Positions 56,579-64,000 of a stretch of 64,000 bases of DNA are shown here, piece after piece; positions within the stretch are counted from its first letter, which is position 1; each line of letters starts with the position of its first letter. The DNA comes from MPNO01 sp965205995 (GTDB taxonomy: Bacteria > Pseudomonadota > Alphaproteobacteria > MPNO01): positions 2,728,001 through 2,792,000 of the forward strand of contig OZ242200.1 in NCBI GenBank assembly GCA_965205995.1, read 5' to 3'. The notes beneath the pieces are model-generated. The model had not been told where the DNA came from. It worked only from the letters and a program-made list of their open reading frames with translations, and searched no databases. The position numbers and the translations under genes were made by a program.

Positions 56579-58558
56579 TCAGCCGGAGTCGCCGGCAGCC
56601 CGTTCTGGAACCACGTCGCCGATATCGTCGACCAGCGCCTCGACCTCCTTCTCCGGTACGAGGGAGAGTTCCATCTTGTAGGCCAGCAGCCACATCATGC
56701 CGACGCCCAGTATCCAGAACAGGATCTGCCAGGCCCAGATCGACGGGATGCCGAAGGTCCAGGCGTCGACCCCGCCATTGGGCTCGCCGAAGACGTAGTT
56801 GCCGAGCACGGCGCCGGGCCCGATGCCGAAGAACATCCAGGCGAGGGTAACGATCCAGGCCACCGGTACGAGCGACTTCTTGGAGGGCGACAGCGAAGCG
56901 TGCTCGCGCAGGAAGTTGTGGTACTTCATGCGGTGCTGGGTCGATGCTTCGTCCTGGGTTGACGCCGAGACCGCGATGCAGACCACCAGGTTGAAGAACA
57001 TCCCCCACCCGGCGGAGTGGATGGTCCACGGCCAGCGGCCCCAGACATCGGCGCCGAACCAGCCGAGGATCGTGATCCCGAAGCTCTCGGTGAAGATGAC
57101 CCCCAGCAAGCCGGCCGCGAGCCCCCAGGTCACCCCTTGGCGGGTGAGCCACGGGACCCAGCAGACGGCGGCCAGCGCGGGCCACATCTGGAAGCCGAAG
57201 GCGACCGCCAGACCGCCGAGCAAGACCAGCGCGTCACGCGAGAATGTCGCGACTACGAGCGCCGCGATGACGATGAAGGCGACACCGATCCGGCCCCACA
57301 GCTTCTGCTGCTCGTGCGTCGCGTTGGGAACCAGATAGCGCTTGTAGAGGTCGCGCGTCAGCATCCCGCCGGCGGTCGACATATAGGCCGCCCCGGTCGA
57401 CTGCATCGCCGCCAGGGCGCAGACCGCGAGCAGCCCGACAAGCCAGGGCGCTGCGTCGGCGATCTGGTTGAAGTAGTTGGGCACCAGGGAGTCGGGCTTC
57501 TTGGCGATTCCCTCAGAAAGTATGGTGCTGATCCCCAACCCCGCTTCGTTGACCAGCGGGTTGGCGCCCAGCAGATGCGCGCCCATGCCCTGGAATGCGG
57601 TGAAGAAGAACAGGATCAGGCCGATGCCGAAGGACGACGCCCAGACCTGCTGCGGCGCGAACGGCCGCGGGTCCCGGTTGCCGAAGGCCCACATCGAGAA
57701 CGCCGGCGAGGACTGGATACCCATCAGCGCGAACATGTAGGTCAGGCACATGATGCCGGTCCACAGCCCGCCCACCGGGGTTTCCTTGCCGAGACCCGCG
57801 GTGAACTGGATGACGCCCGGGATGGCGAAATACGAGTTGTAGTCGCCCCCGCCATAGCCCTTGGTGGTCCCCCACTTCGCGACGTCGCTGGCCGCCAGCT
57901 TGGCGAACCCCTCATTGAGGGCGCCCCAGCCGCCGATCAGATTGAGCGCGATGAAACCGGTGATGATGATGCCGAGCGCCAGCAGGATGCATTGCAGCGT
58001 GTCCACATAGGCCACGGCTCTCAGCCCCCCGGAGCCGACATAGATCAGCACCACCAGCGACAGCACCCACATGCCGAAGTTCACGCTCACCAGGCCGTCG
58101 GTCAGAACGTTGAACAGGAAGCCCGACGCGCCGAGCTGGACCCCGAGATAGGGGATCGAGAACAGCAGCGCGACGATAACCGTCAGGATGCGGATCGCGT
58201 CGCCCCGGAAGTAGTCGGAGAACATCTCGCCGGGCGTCACGTACCCGTACCGCTTGCCCAGCATCCATTGCCGCTTCAGGAACAGGACGCCGGTGAACGG
58301 AATCGTGATGGTGTAGAACGAGGCATAGGCGTATTGGAACCCGTCACGATAGACCAGGCCCGGATGCCCCATGAAAGTCCATCCCGAGAACGACGTCGCC
58401 GTCGCCGCGAGGACGAACACCCACATCGAGAGCTGCCGGCCCGCGATGAAATAGTCGCCCGCAGTCCTCGCCATTCTTGCGCATTTGACACCCCAGAAGA
58501 TGCAATATGCCCAGTAGAGAACGACGAAGACGCAGAGCCATACGACCTTCGCTGACAA
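56579..58558 (-). CDS. Sodium:solute symporter (SSS family)
   Basis: The 659-residue protein has about 13-14 membrane segments. Family features are GDYFIAGRQLSMWVFVLAAT near the N-terminus, FSGWTFMGHPGLVY, and ALAAMQSTGAAYMSTAGGML containing the serine/threonine residues of the sodium site. The substrate (organic acid, amino acid or pantothenate-like) is not identifiable. The start is TTG. AGGAGG eight bases upstream gives strong support and no ATG is better placed. It ends with a terminator. Confidence 0.92.
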   Translation of the reverse strand: MSAKVVWLCVFVVLYWAYCIFWGVKCARMARTAGDYFIAGRQLSMWVFVLAATATSFSGWTFMGHPGLVYRDGFQYAYASFYTITIPFTGVLFLKRQWMLGKRYGYVTPGEMFSDYFRGDAIRILTVIVALLFSIPYLGVQLGASGFLFNVLTDGLVSVNFGMWVLSLVVLIYVGSGGLRAVAYVDTLQCILLALGIIITGFIALNLIGGWGALNEGFAKLAASDVAKWGTTKGYGGGDYNSYFAIPGVIQFTAGLGKETPVGGLWTGIMCLTYMFALMGIQSSPAFSMWAFGNRDPRPFAPQQVWASSFGIGLILFFFTAFQGMGAHLLGANPLVNEAGLGISTILSEGIAKKPDSLVPNYFNQIADAAPWLVGLLAVCALAAMQSTGAAYMSTAGGMLTRDLYKRYLVPNATHEQQKLWGRIGVAFIVIAALVVATFSRDALVLLGGLAVAFGFQMWPALAAVCWVPWLTRQGVTWGLAAGLLGVIFTESFGITILGWFGADVWGRWPWTIHSAGWGMFFNLVVCIAVSASTQDEASTQHRMKYHNFLREHASLSPSKKSLVPVAWIVTLAWMFFGIGPGAVLGNYVFGEPNGGVDAWTFGIPSIWAWQILFWILGVGMMWLLAYKMELSLVPEKEVEALVDDIGDVVPERAAGDSG

Positions 58559-58850
58559 GTCGATTCCTCCTATGCCGCGTTGCGCCGTCCCGGTTCGCGA
58601 TCGAAGGGACTGCGTCCGGCTTCATGCGTTCGGCGTATTCTTACCGGCCGATCTCTAGTTTGGATTGGCCAGCTTTATCGGGACCGACGCTGAAACCGAA
58701 AAACGCTAACACCGTTACAGATTCGAGACAACCACCACTATGGTTTCGGGACCGCCGCCACGGAGAGGCTCCTGCCGCCCTCTGCAAGGCGCGGGCAGCG
58801 GAAGCTGCAGACCCCAAGGCCGGTCGAGGATCCAAGCTCCGGCGGATATC

Positions 58851-60533
58851 ATGAACTCACCGCAATACGTCTATGTCATGCAGCGGCTCGGCAAGGCCTA
58901 TCCGGGCGGCCGGGAGGTCCTCAAGGACATCACCCTGGCCTTCCTGCCGGGGGCCAAGATCGGCGTGCTCGGGCTCAACGGCGCCGGCAAGTCGACCCTG
59001 CTCAGGATCATGGGAGGGATCGAGACCGAATATCTCGGCGAGGCCTGGGTCGCGGCCTCGATCCGGGTCGGCCATCTCGCGCAGGAACCCGCGCTCGACC
59101 CGTCCAGGGACGTGCTCGCCAATGTGCTCGAAGGCGTGGCCGAAACGCGCGACCTGCTCGCGCGTTTCGAGGCGGTGAGCGCCAAATTCGCCGAGCCGCT
59201 CGACGACGATGCGATGAATGCCCTGATCGAGGAACAGGGCGCGCTGCAGGAGCGGATCGACGCGGCGGACGCCTGGGACCTCGATCGCAAGGCCGAGATC
59301 GCCATGGACGCGCTCCGATGCCCGCCGGCGGATACGGAGGTCGCAACGCTGTCGGGCGGCGAGCGCCGCCGGGTGGCGCTTTGCCGGCTGCTGCTGGGCC
59401 AGCCGGATCTGCTGCTGCTCGACGAGCCGACCAACCATCTCGACGCCGAATCCGTCGCCTGGCTCGAACGTTTCCTGCATGACTATCCGGGCACCGTGGT
59501 GGCGATCACCCATGACCGGTACTTCCTTGACAACGTGGCGGGCTGGATCCTCGAGCTCGACCGCGGCCGCGGCATCCCCTGGCAGGGCAACTACTCGTCC
59601 TGGCTGGAACAGAAGGAAATGCGCCTGGCCCATCAGGAGAAGCGGGAAACCGCGCGCCAGAGAACCCTGGCCCGCGAGCTCGAATGGATCCGCGCCTCCC
59701 CCAGGGCGCGCCAGGCGAAGAGCAAGGCCCGGGTCGCCGCGTACGAAACCCTGCTCGCCGAGGCCAATGACCGCGCGCCCGAGACCGCGCAGATCGTCAT
59801 TCCGCCGGGTCCGCGGCTCGGCGACCTGGTCATCGAGGCGCAGGGCCTGAGCAAGGGGTTCGGCGACCGGCTGCTGATGGAGGGTCTCGACTTCAGGCTC
59901 CCGCCCGGCGGTATCGTCGGCGTGATCGGGCCCAACGGGGCGGGCAAGACGACCCTGTTCCGCATGATCACGGGCGCGGAGACCCCCGATTCAGGCGCGC
60001 TCCGCATCGGCGAGACCGTGGTGCTCGGCTATGTCGATCAGTCCCGCGACAGCCTGAACGCCGACAACACGGTCTGGGAAGAGATCGCCGAGGGCGAGGC
60101 GGAGGTCACGATGGGCGCCCGCAGGATGGGCTCGCGCGCCTATGTGGGCGCCTTCAACTTCCGCGGGCCGGACCAGCAGAAGAAGGTCGGGGAGCTCTCG
60201 GGAGGCGAGCGCAACCGGGTGCATCTGGCCAAGCTGCTCAAGTCGGGCGCCAACGTCCTGCTCCTCGACGAGCCCACCAACGACCTCGACGTGGACACGC
60301 TCCGCGCGCTCGAGGACGCGCTGGCCTCATTCGCGGGATGCGCGGTGGTGATCAGCCACGACCGCTGGTTCCTCGACCGTATCGCGACCCACATGCTGGC
60401 CTTCGAGGGCGAGGGCCGGGTGGTCTGGTTCGAGGGGAACCACGCAGACTACGAATCGGATCGCCGGCGCCGCCTCGGCGACGAGGCCGACCGGCCGCGC
60501 CGAATGCGGTACAAGCCGCTGGCGCGGGGATGA
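58851..60533 (+). CDS. ettA: Energy-dependent translational throttle protein EttA (ABC-F)
   Basis: The 560-residue soluble ABC-F ATPase has two nucleotide-binding domains. Walker A is GLNGAGKST at 41-49 and GPNGAGKTT in the second half, with LSGGERRRVALCRLL and LSGGERNRVHLAKLL signatures. The linker between them is EttA-like (WLEQKEMRLAHQEKRE), and it ends RRMRYKPLARG. EttA binds the ribosomal E site and gates entry into elongation according to ATP/ADP. I start at ATG giving MNSPQYVYVM, the canonical EttA opening. The upstream 290-base gap to the symporter shows no gene. Confidence 0.96.
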   Translation: MNSPQYVYVMQRLGKAYPGGREVLKDITLAFLPGAKIGVLGLNGAGKSTLLRIMGGIETEYLGEAWVAASIRVGHLAQEPALDPSRDVLANVLEGVAETRDLLARFEAVSAKFAEPLDDDAMNALIEEQGALQERIDAADAWDLDRKAEIAMDALRCPPADTEVATLSGGERRRVALCRLLLGQPDLLLLDEPTNHLDAESVAWLERFLHDYPGTVVAITHDRYFLDNVAGWILELDRGRGIPWQGNYSSWLEQKEMRLAHQEKRETARQRTLARELEWIRASPRARQAKSKARVAAYETLLAEANDRAPETAQIVIPPGPRLGDLVIEAQGLSKGFGDRLLMEGLDFRLPPGGIVGVIGPNGAGKTTLFRMITGAETPDSGALRIGETVVLGYVDQSRDSLNADNTVWEEIAEGEAEVTMGARRMGSRAYVGAFNFRGPDQQKKVGELSGGERNRVHLAKLLKSGANVLLLDEPTNDLDVDTLRALEDALASFAGCAVVISHDRWFLDRIATHMLAFEGEGRVVWFEGNHADYESDRRRRLGDEADRPRRMRYKPLARG

Positions 60534-60555
60534 TTCGCGGGCCGGTCCCGCCGCG

Positions 60556-61161
60556 CTATTGCCGGGTTGCGGTCTTGTCGCGCAGCATTGCCAACAACCC
60601 CTCGACCTTGCCGCCCGCGGTGCGGATGGCGGCCGCGAACTGGTCGCGCTGGGTGATGCTCATGCTGATACCGTCGACGATCACGTCGACGATCCGGGGT
60701 CCGTTCTTGGTCTGGCGGACGCGCCAGCCGATGCGGATCGGCGGCCTCGTGGCGTCCGCGGCCACTTCGGACAGAACCAGCCGATCGCGCTCATTGATCG
60801 TCCGGACACTGGTGATGCGCAGCTTCACGCCGCCCAGATCGCGGAAACGGTTTGCATAGGCGAGCACGAGGAAGTCCTCGAACAGGCGCCGGTATTCCGT
60901 GCGCTGTTCCGCAGAAGCAACCCGCCAATAGCGCCCGAGGGTAAACCGCGCGATGGTCTTGAGTTCGAAGGTCTTGCCGAGGACCTGCCGGAATATCTCG
61001 GTCCGCTGTTCATCGGTGACCTCGCCGGAATAGGCGGTGAAGACCCGGTCGGCGGTGTCGCGGATGAAGGTCTCCGCCTCGTCCCCGCCCGCGACCGCGG
61101 GCGGAACGGCCAGGACGAGCCACGCGGCGACTGCAAGCAGCCCGGGCCGGGAGAGACGCAT
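60556..61161 (-). CDS. mlaC: MlaC-family periplasmic phospholipid-binding protein (Ttg2D-like)
   Basis: The 201-residue protein has a signal peptide (MRLSRPGLLAVAAWLVLAVPP, cleavage after AVA), then the MlaC fold: ARFTLGRYWRVASAEQRTEY, FEDFLVLAYANRF, and IVDVIVDGISMSITQRDQF. MlaC carries phospholipids between the outer-membrane MlaA complex and the inner-membrane MlaFEDB importer. It follows mlaA by four bases on the same strand. The mlaFED genes are not in the window. Confidence 0.92.
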   Translation of the reverse strand: MRLSRPGLLAVAAWLVLAVPPAVAGGDEAETFIRDTADRVFTAYSGEVTDEQRTEIFRQVLGKTFELKTIARFTLGRYWRVASAEQRTEYRRLFEDFLVLAYANRFRDLGGVKLRITSVRTINERDRLVLSEVAADATRPPIRIGWRVRQTKNGPRIVDVIVDGISMSITQRDQFAAAIRTAGGKVEGLLAMLRDKTATRQ

Positions 61162-61165
61162 GACG

Positions 61166-62203
61166 CTACCGAGCCGGCGGGCGGGCGGGCTCCTTTTCGT
61201 TTTCGTCCTCCGGATCGTCCTCTTCGCCAGGCATCGAGGGGAGCGGCGGCAACTCGGCTGCCGCGCCGTTTGCGATAGCGTCGCGGCGATTCTGGCGGTA
61301 CAGGCTGCGAATAGCTGCATAGAAGTCGACCGAAGTCTGTTCCAAGTCGCTTAACAATTCGTAGTTCCGCGCCCGCACGTCAACAATTTTGGCGCTGAAC
61401 CGGGAATAGGTGAATTTCTCATAGCGAAGATAGGCGAACGGATCGCTGAAATAATCGGCCACCCGGCCGGCCGCGTCCCGCGCATTGGACGGGCCCAGCA
61501 CCGGGAGCATGAGATAGGGGCCTTCTTCGACGCCCCAAACCGCGAGGGTCTGGCCGAAGTCCTCGTTGCGCCGAACGATCCCGAATTCCCCCGCGAGATC
61601 CACCGCGCCCGCAAAGCCCAGGGTGCTGTTCACCGAGAATCGAAACAGGGTCGTTCCGGCGTGTTCGACATCTCCCTGCAACAAGGCGTTCAACAGGGTC
61701 ACCGGGCTGCGCAGGTTGTTCAGAAAATTGCCGAGTATGTCCCGGAGCGGACCGGGGACGGCTTCCTTGTAGACATAGGCGACCGGCTTGAGGATGTAAC
61801 GGTCGGCCTCGATATTGACGGCGAAGACGATGCGGTTGATGGGCTCGAACGGATCGTTGATCCTCTGGAAGGCCTCACGGCTCTCGGGATCTTCCGGCGG
61901 CGGCGGGGAGGCGCATCCCAGAGGCCCGAAAACGCCGATGCACAGCAGGGCGACGAGAGCCCGGGCGAGGCCGTTTGGGAGAGGGCAACGTCTGGACAGT
62001 GGAATTCGCCTTCCGGGCCGGGAAATGACGCCAACCGGGAGTCTGGATTTCGAACCTGCCGTCTCCCGGAGGGTTCGCACCCAAGAGGCTCCGACCGCCG
62101 CCAAATTCCGCAGGCCGGCCGCCCACCCCCGGCGAGCCGCCGAGGTTAGTTCGGGGCATGGGCGATTTCCAGTTGCAACCCCTTCCCGCCTGCGCGCTTT
62201 CAT
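61166..62203 (-). CDS. mlaA: MlaA/VacJ outer-membrane lipoprotein
   Basis: The core has DPFEPINRIVFAVNIEADRY, FLNNLRSPVTLLNALLQGD, GIVRRNEDFGQTLAVWGV and GPYLMLPVLGPSNARD, all classic MlaA. A lipobox (FGPLGC) follows a hydrophobic signal (ALVALLCIGVFG), so the mature lipoprotein starts at that cysteine. The only in-frame ATG (62203) would put 96 residues before the cysteine, too long for a signal peptide. No ATG or GTG lies at the expected place, and a GGAAGG sits before ATT and CTG codons near 62000. The true start is therefore doubtful. It removes surface phospholipids with MlaC. A proline- and acid-rich C-terminal tail follows. Confidence 0.88.
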   Translation of the reverse strand: MKARRREGVATGNRPCPELTSAARRGWAAGLRNLAAVGASWVRTLRETAGSKSRLPVGVISRPGRRIPLSRRCPLPNGLARALVALLCIGVFGPLGCASPPPPEDPESREAFQRINDPFEPINRIVFAVNIEADRYILKPVAYVYKEAVPGPLRDILGNFLNNLRSPVTLLNALLQGDVEHAGTTLFRFSVNSTLGFAGAVDLAGEFGIVRRNEDFGQTLAVWGVEEGPYLMLPVLGPSNARDAAGRVADYFSDPFAYLRYEKFTYSRFSAKIVDVRARNYELLSDLEQTSVDFYAAIRSLYRQNRRDAIANGAAAELPPLPSMPGEEDDPEDENEKEPARPPAR

Positions 62204-62349
62204 AGGAATGCTGCAAAAATATCACATTATTGTGGCGTTTCGCGAGTCCCCGCTTCCAGGCTGTATATTCGCATTGCCGGGAGGTCGATCGGGCACGATG
62301 TGGACGCCTTGGGATCGTTGTTGATCGCCATGCAGGGGGGAGTCGGGCG

Positions 62350-63345
62350 GTGACGGGATCGGCCACGATACCCGGGAGAAGCCGGCGCCGGCCGGGAGGC
62401 CCGGGCGCGACCCGGGACGGCGTCATTCGCCCTCCGCGGTCGACGATTCCGCGGCGGAACGGCGGCGACGGCGGGCCCGAGGTGTCGTTCGAATTCTTCC
62501 CGCCCAGGACCGAGGAAATGGACGCAGCGCTCTGGTCGACCATTGAGCGGCTCGCCCCGCTGGGACCCCGTTTCGTTTCGGTGACCTACGGCGCCGGCGG
62601 GACGACCCGGGATCGCACCCACGCGACGGTCACCCGCATCGAGCGCGAGACGGGCCTCCGCGCCGCAGCGCATTTGACTTGCGTCGCCGCGACCCGCGCC
62701 GAGGTCGATGCCGTCGCCCTCCGCTACTGGCAGGCAGGAATCCGGCATATCGTGGCGCTGCGCGGCGACCCTCCGAAACAGGCCGACCGCTACACCCCCC
62801 ATCCGGACGGCTACGCCTTCGCGTCGAACCTCGTGGCGGGGCTCAAGCGCGTCGCCGACTTCGAGATAACGGTCGCGGCCTTTCCAGAAGGGCATCCCGA
62901 AGCGCCGGACGCGGCGGCCGATATAGAGAATTTGAAGCGCAAGCTGGATGCGGGTGCGACACGCGCGATCACCCAGTATTTCTTCGATGCGGAAACCTTT
63001 CTTCGCTACCTCGACCGGGTCCGCGCCGCGGGGATCGATGTCCCGGTGGTTCCGGGCATTCTGCCGGTGACCAACTTCGCGCAGCTGCTGCGCTTCAGCG
63101 CGATGTGCGGGGCGACCGTACCGGGCTGGATGGCGGATCTCTTCGACGGTCTGGACGAGGATCCGGAAACCCGACGGCTGGTTGCCGCATCGATCGCCGC
63201 CGAGCAGTGCCGGGCGCTCCAGGCGAATGGCGTCGACGAGTTTCATTTCTACACCCTCAACCGGGCGGGCCTCACCTATGCGATCGCCCGCATCCTCGGT
63301 CTGCGCCCGGGCGCAGGCGCGGCGACGGCGCACCCGGCGGGCTGA
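62350..63345 (+). CDS. metF: 5,10-methylenetetrahydrofolate reductase MetF
   Basis: The 331-residue TIM barrel has VSFEFFPPRTEEMD (catalytic glutamate), SVTYGAGGTTRD, HLTCV, VALRGDPP and ITQYFFDAETF (flavin and folate contacts), ending DEFHFYTLNRA. It reduces methylene- to methyl-tetrahydrofolate, feeding MetH downstream. The start chosen is a GTG with AGGGGGGAG eight bases before it. This leaves an unusually long, arginine-rich N-terminal extension of about 45 residues ahead of the conserved part. Earlier in-frame ATG at 62230 is less likely. metH starts nine bases after the stop. Confidence 0.94.
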   Translation: MTGSATIPGRSRRRPGGPGATRDGVIRPPRSTIPRRNGGDGGPEVSFEFFPPRTEEMDAALWSTIERLAPLGPRFVSVTYGAGGTTRDRTHATVTRIERETGLRAAAHLTCVAATRAEVDAVALRYWQAGIRHIVALRGDPPKQADRYTPHPDGYAFASNLVAGLKRVADFEITVAAFPEGHPEAPDAAADIENLKRKLDAGATRAITQYFFDAETFLRYLDRVRAAGIDVPVVPGILPVTNFAQLLRFSAMCGATVPGWMADLFDGLDEDPETRRLVAASIAAEQCRALQANGVDEFHFYTLNRAGLTYAIARILGLRPGAGAATAHPAG

Positions 63346-63354
63346 GCGGCGACG

Positions 63355-64000
63355 ATGACGGGTTCCCTCGCAGCCGAAATCTCGGAGACCCCTCGGGGCG
63401 AGCGCGCCCATGCCGCCGAAGGCGGCGCGCTCGAGCGCGCTTTGGCCTCCCGCATTCTCGTGCTGGACGGCGCGATGGGCACGATGATCCAGGATTACCG
63501 CCTCGTCGAGGCGGACTACCGGGGCGACCGCTTCGCCGACCATGCGGCGCCGCAGAAGGGCAACAACGATCTCCTGTCGCTGACCCAGCCCGGCATCGTC
63601 CGCGACATACACGCCGCCTATCTCGCGGTCGGCGCGGACATCGTCGAGACCAACACCTTCAATTCGACCGCCATCGCGATGGCGGACTACCTGATGGAGG
63701 ACGTGGTCTACGACCTCAATTTCGCCTCCGCCCGGATCGCCCGCCATGCCGCGGACGCGCAGACCGCGCTGACCCCGGAGCGGCGGCGCTTCGTCGCCGG
63801 GGTTCTCGGCCCGACCAACCGCACCGCGTCGATCTCGCCCGATGTCAACGATCCGGCTGCGCGCAACGCCGATTTCGACACCCTGGCCGCCGCCTATCGG
63901 CAGGCGGCCTCGGGTCTGGTCGACGGCGGGGTCGACCTCCTGCTGATCGAGACCGTGTTCGACGTGCTCAACTGCAAGGCGGCGGTCTTCGCCGTCGAAA
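63355..64000 (+). CDS. metH: Cobalamin-dependent methionine synthase MetH, 3' end beyond window
   Basis: The 215 residues present form the start of the homocysteine-binding domain: RILVLDGAMGTMIQDY, GNNDLLSLTQPGIVRDIH, VGADIVETNTFNST, VAGVLGPTNRTAS and LLLIETVFDVLNCKAAV. Full MetH has about 1,200 residues, so the rest lies beyond the edge. It methylates homocysteine using methyl-folate from MetF. It starts nine bases after metF on the same strand. The presence of cobalamin-dependent MetH agrees with the two short MetE-core proteins not being the main methionine synthase. Confidence 0.95.
   Translation, partial: MTGSLAAEISETPRGERAHAAEGGALERALASRILVLDGAMGTMIQDYRLVEADYRGDRFADHAAPQKGNNDLLSLTQPGIVRDIHAAYLAVGADIVETNTFNSTAIAMADYLMEDVVYDLNFASARIARHAADAQTALTPERRRFVAGVLGPTNRTASISPDVNDPAARNADFDTLAAAYRQAASGLVDGGVDLLLIETVFDVLNCKAAVFAVE

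Noticed and set aside
62204..62349. Possible SAM or cobalamin riboswitch upstream of metF
   Set aside because: I could not find the conserved cores or a convincing pairing pattern in this short leader; a covariance-model search would be needed.
1..64000. CRISPR arrays, rRNA or tRNA genes
   Set aside because: No regularly spaced repeats and no tRNA- or rRNA-like sequence seen by eye in the intergenic regions.

Overview
The window is about 64 kb of very GC-rich DNA, with nearly every gene in the strongly GC-biased codon usage of a high-GC Alphaproteobacterium. The Mla lipid-transport genes, the outer-membrane lipoprotein and the Tat-exported PhoX protein point to a Gram-negative cell. The intergenic palindromes (GTCACCCCGG... 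and CCCTTCGATACG... types) resemble those common in Alphaproteobacteria. I cannot name a genus. I found no tRNA, rRNA, CRISPR array, integrase or insertion-sequence transposase.

The left two thirds look like a catabolic island. Its most obvious property is repetition of the two-gene hydantoinase/oxoprolinase/ketone-carboxylase family. There are five HyuA-type ATPase subunits (1-1449, 9545-11680, 15539-17626, 20283-22337, 49047-51158). There are five HyuB-type partners (7317-9548, 13986-15542, 18529-20280, 24979-27117, 46894-49050). Four complete pairs are all ordered A then B and are translationally coupled. Two HyuB proteins carry an extra C-terminal zinc ribbon, and one HyuB (24979) stands alone. 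Between and around them lie a ThDP enzyme (1601), a MetE-core protein (3589), a PqqC/TenA-like protein with aspartate dehydrogenase (4985-6477), SDR, cupin, GFA and SLC13-transporter genes, and a PIN/RHH toxin-antitoxin pair in an AT-rich patch (17651-18530).

The middle (22.7-43 kb) holds PhoX, a NicC-like flavin monooxygenase with a semialdehyde dehydrogenase, and a thiolase-fold protein lacking the usual nucleophile coupled to a DUF35 protein. A lone molybdenum-hydroxylase large subunit with an HD-domain protein is transcribed away from a second PqqC-like protein with an amidohydrolase. An FAH-family protein, an MFS transporter and a GlnT-type ligase follow, and then a Rieske oxygenase - MetE-core - SDR operon.

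From 43.3 to 54.8 kb, a MarR regulator faces a long leftward array: SDR, ACMSD-like amidohydrolase, UbiD-type decarboxylase, HyuA, HyuB with zinc ribbon, beta-hydroxyacid dehydrogenase, ornithine-cyclodeaminase-like protein and gentisate 1,2-dioxygenase. This is the best candidate for an undescribed pathway: aromatic or heteroaromatic turnover combining an ATP-dependent HyuAB step with a UbiD-type (de)carboxylation and gentisate ring cleavage. The substrate cannot be read from the sequence.

The right end (54.9-64 kb) is core-genome-like: small membrane proteins, a TPR protein, a sodium:solute symporter, the ABC-F factor EttA, MlaC and MlaA, then metF and the start of metH, which runs off the window. 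Main structural oddities are a 270-bp nested inverted repeat whose arm contains a gene's stop codon (3296-3565), a compensated frameshift in the first PqqC-like gene (5528-5581), and scattered alphaproteobacterial palindromic repeats.
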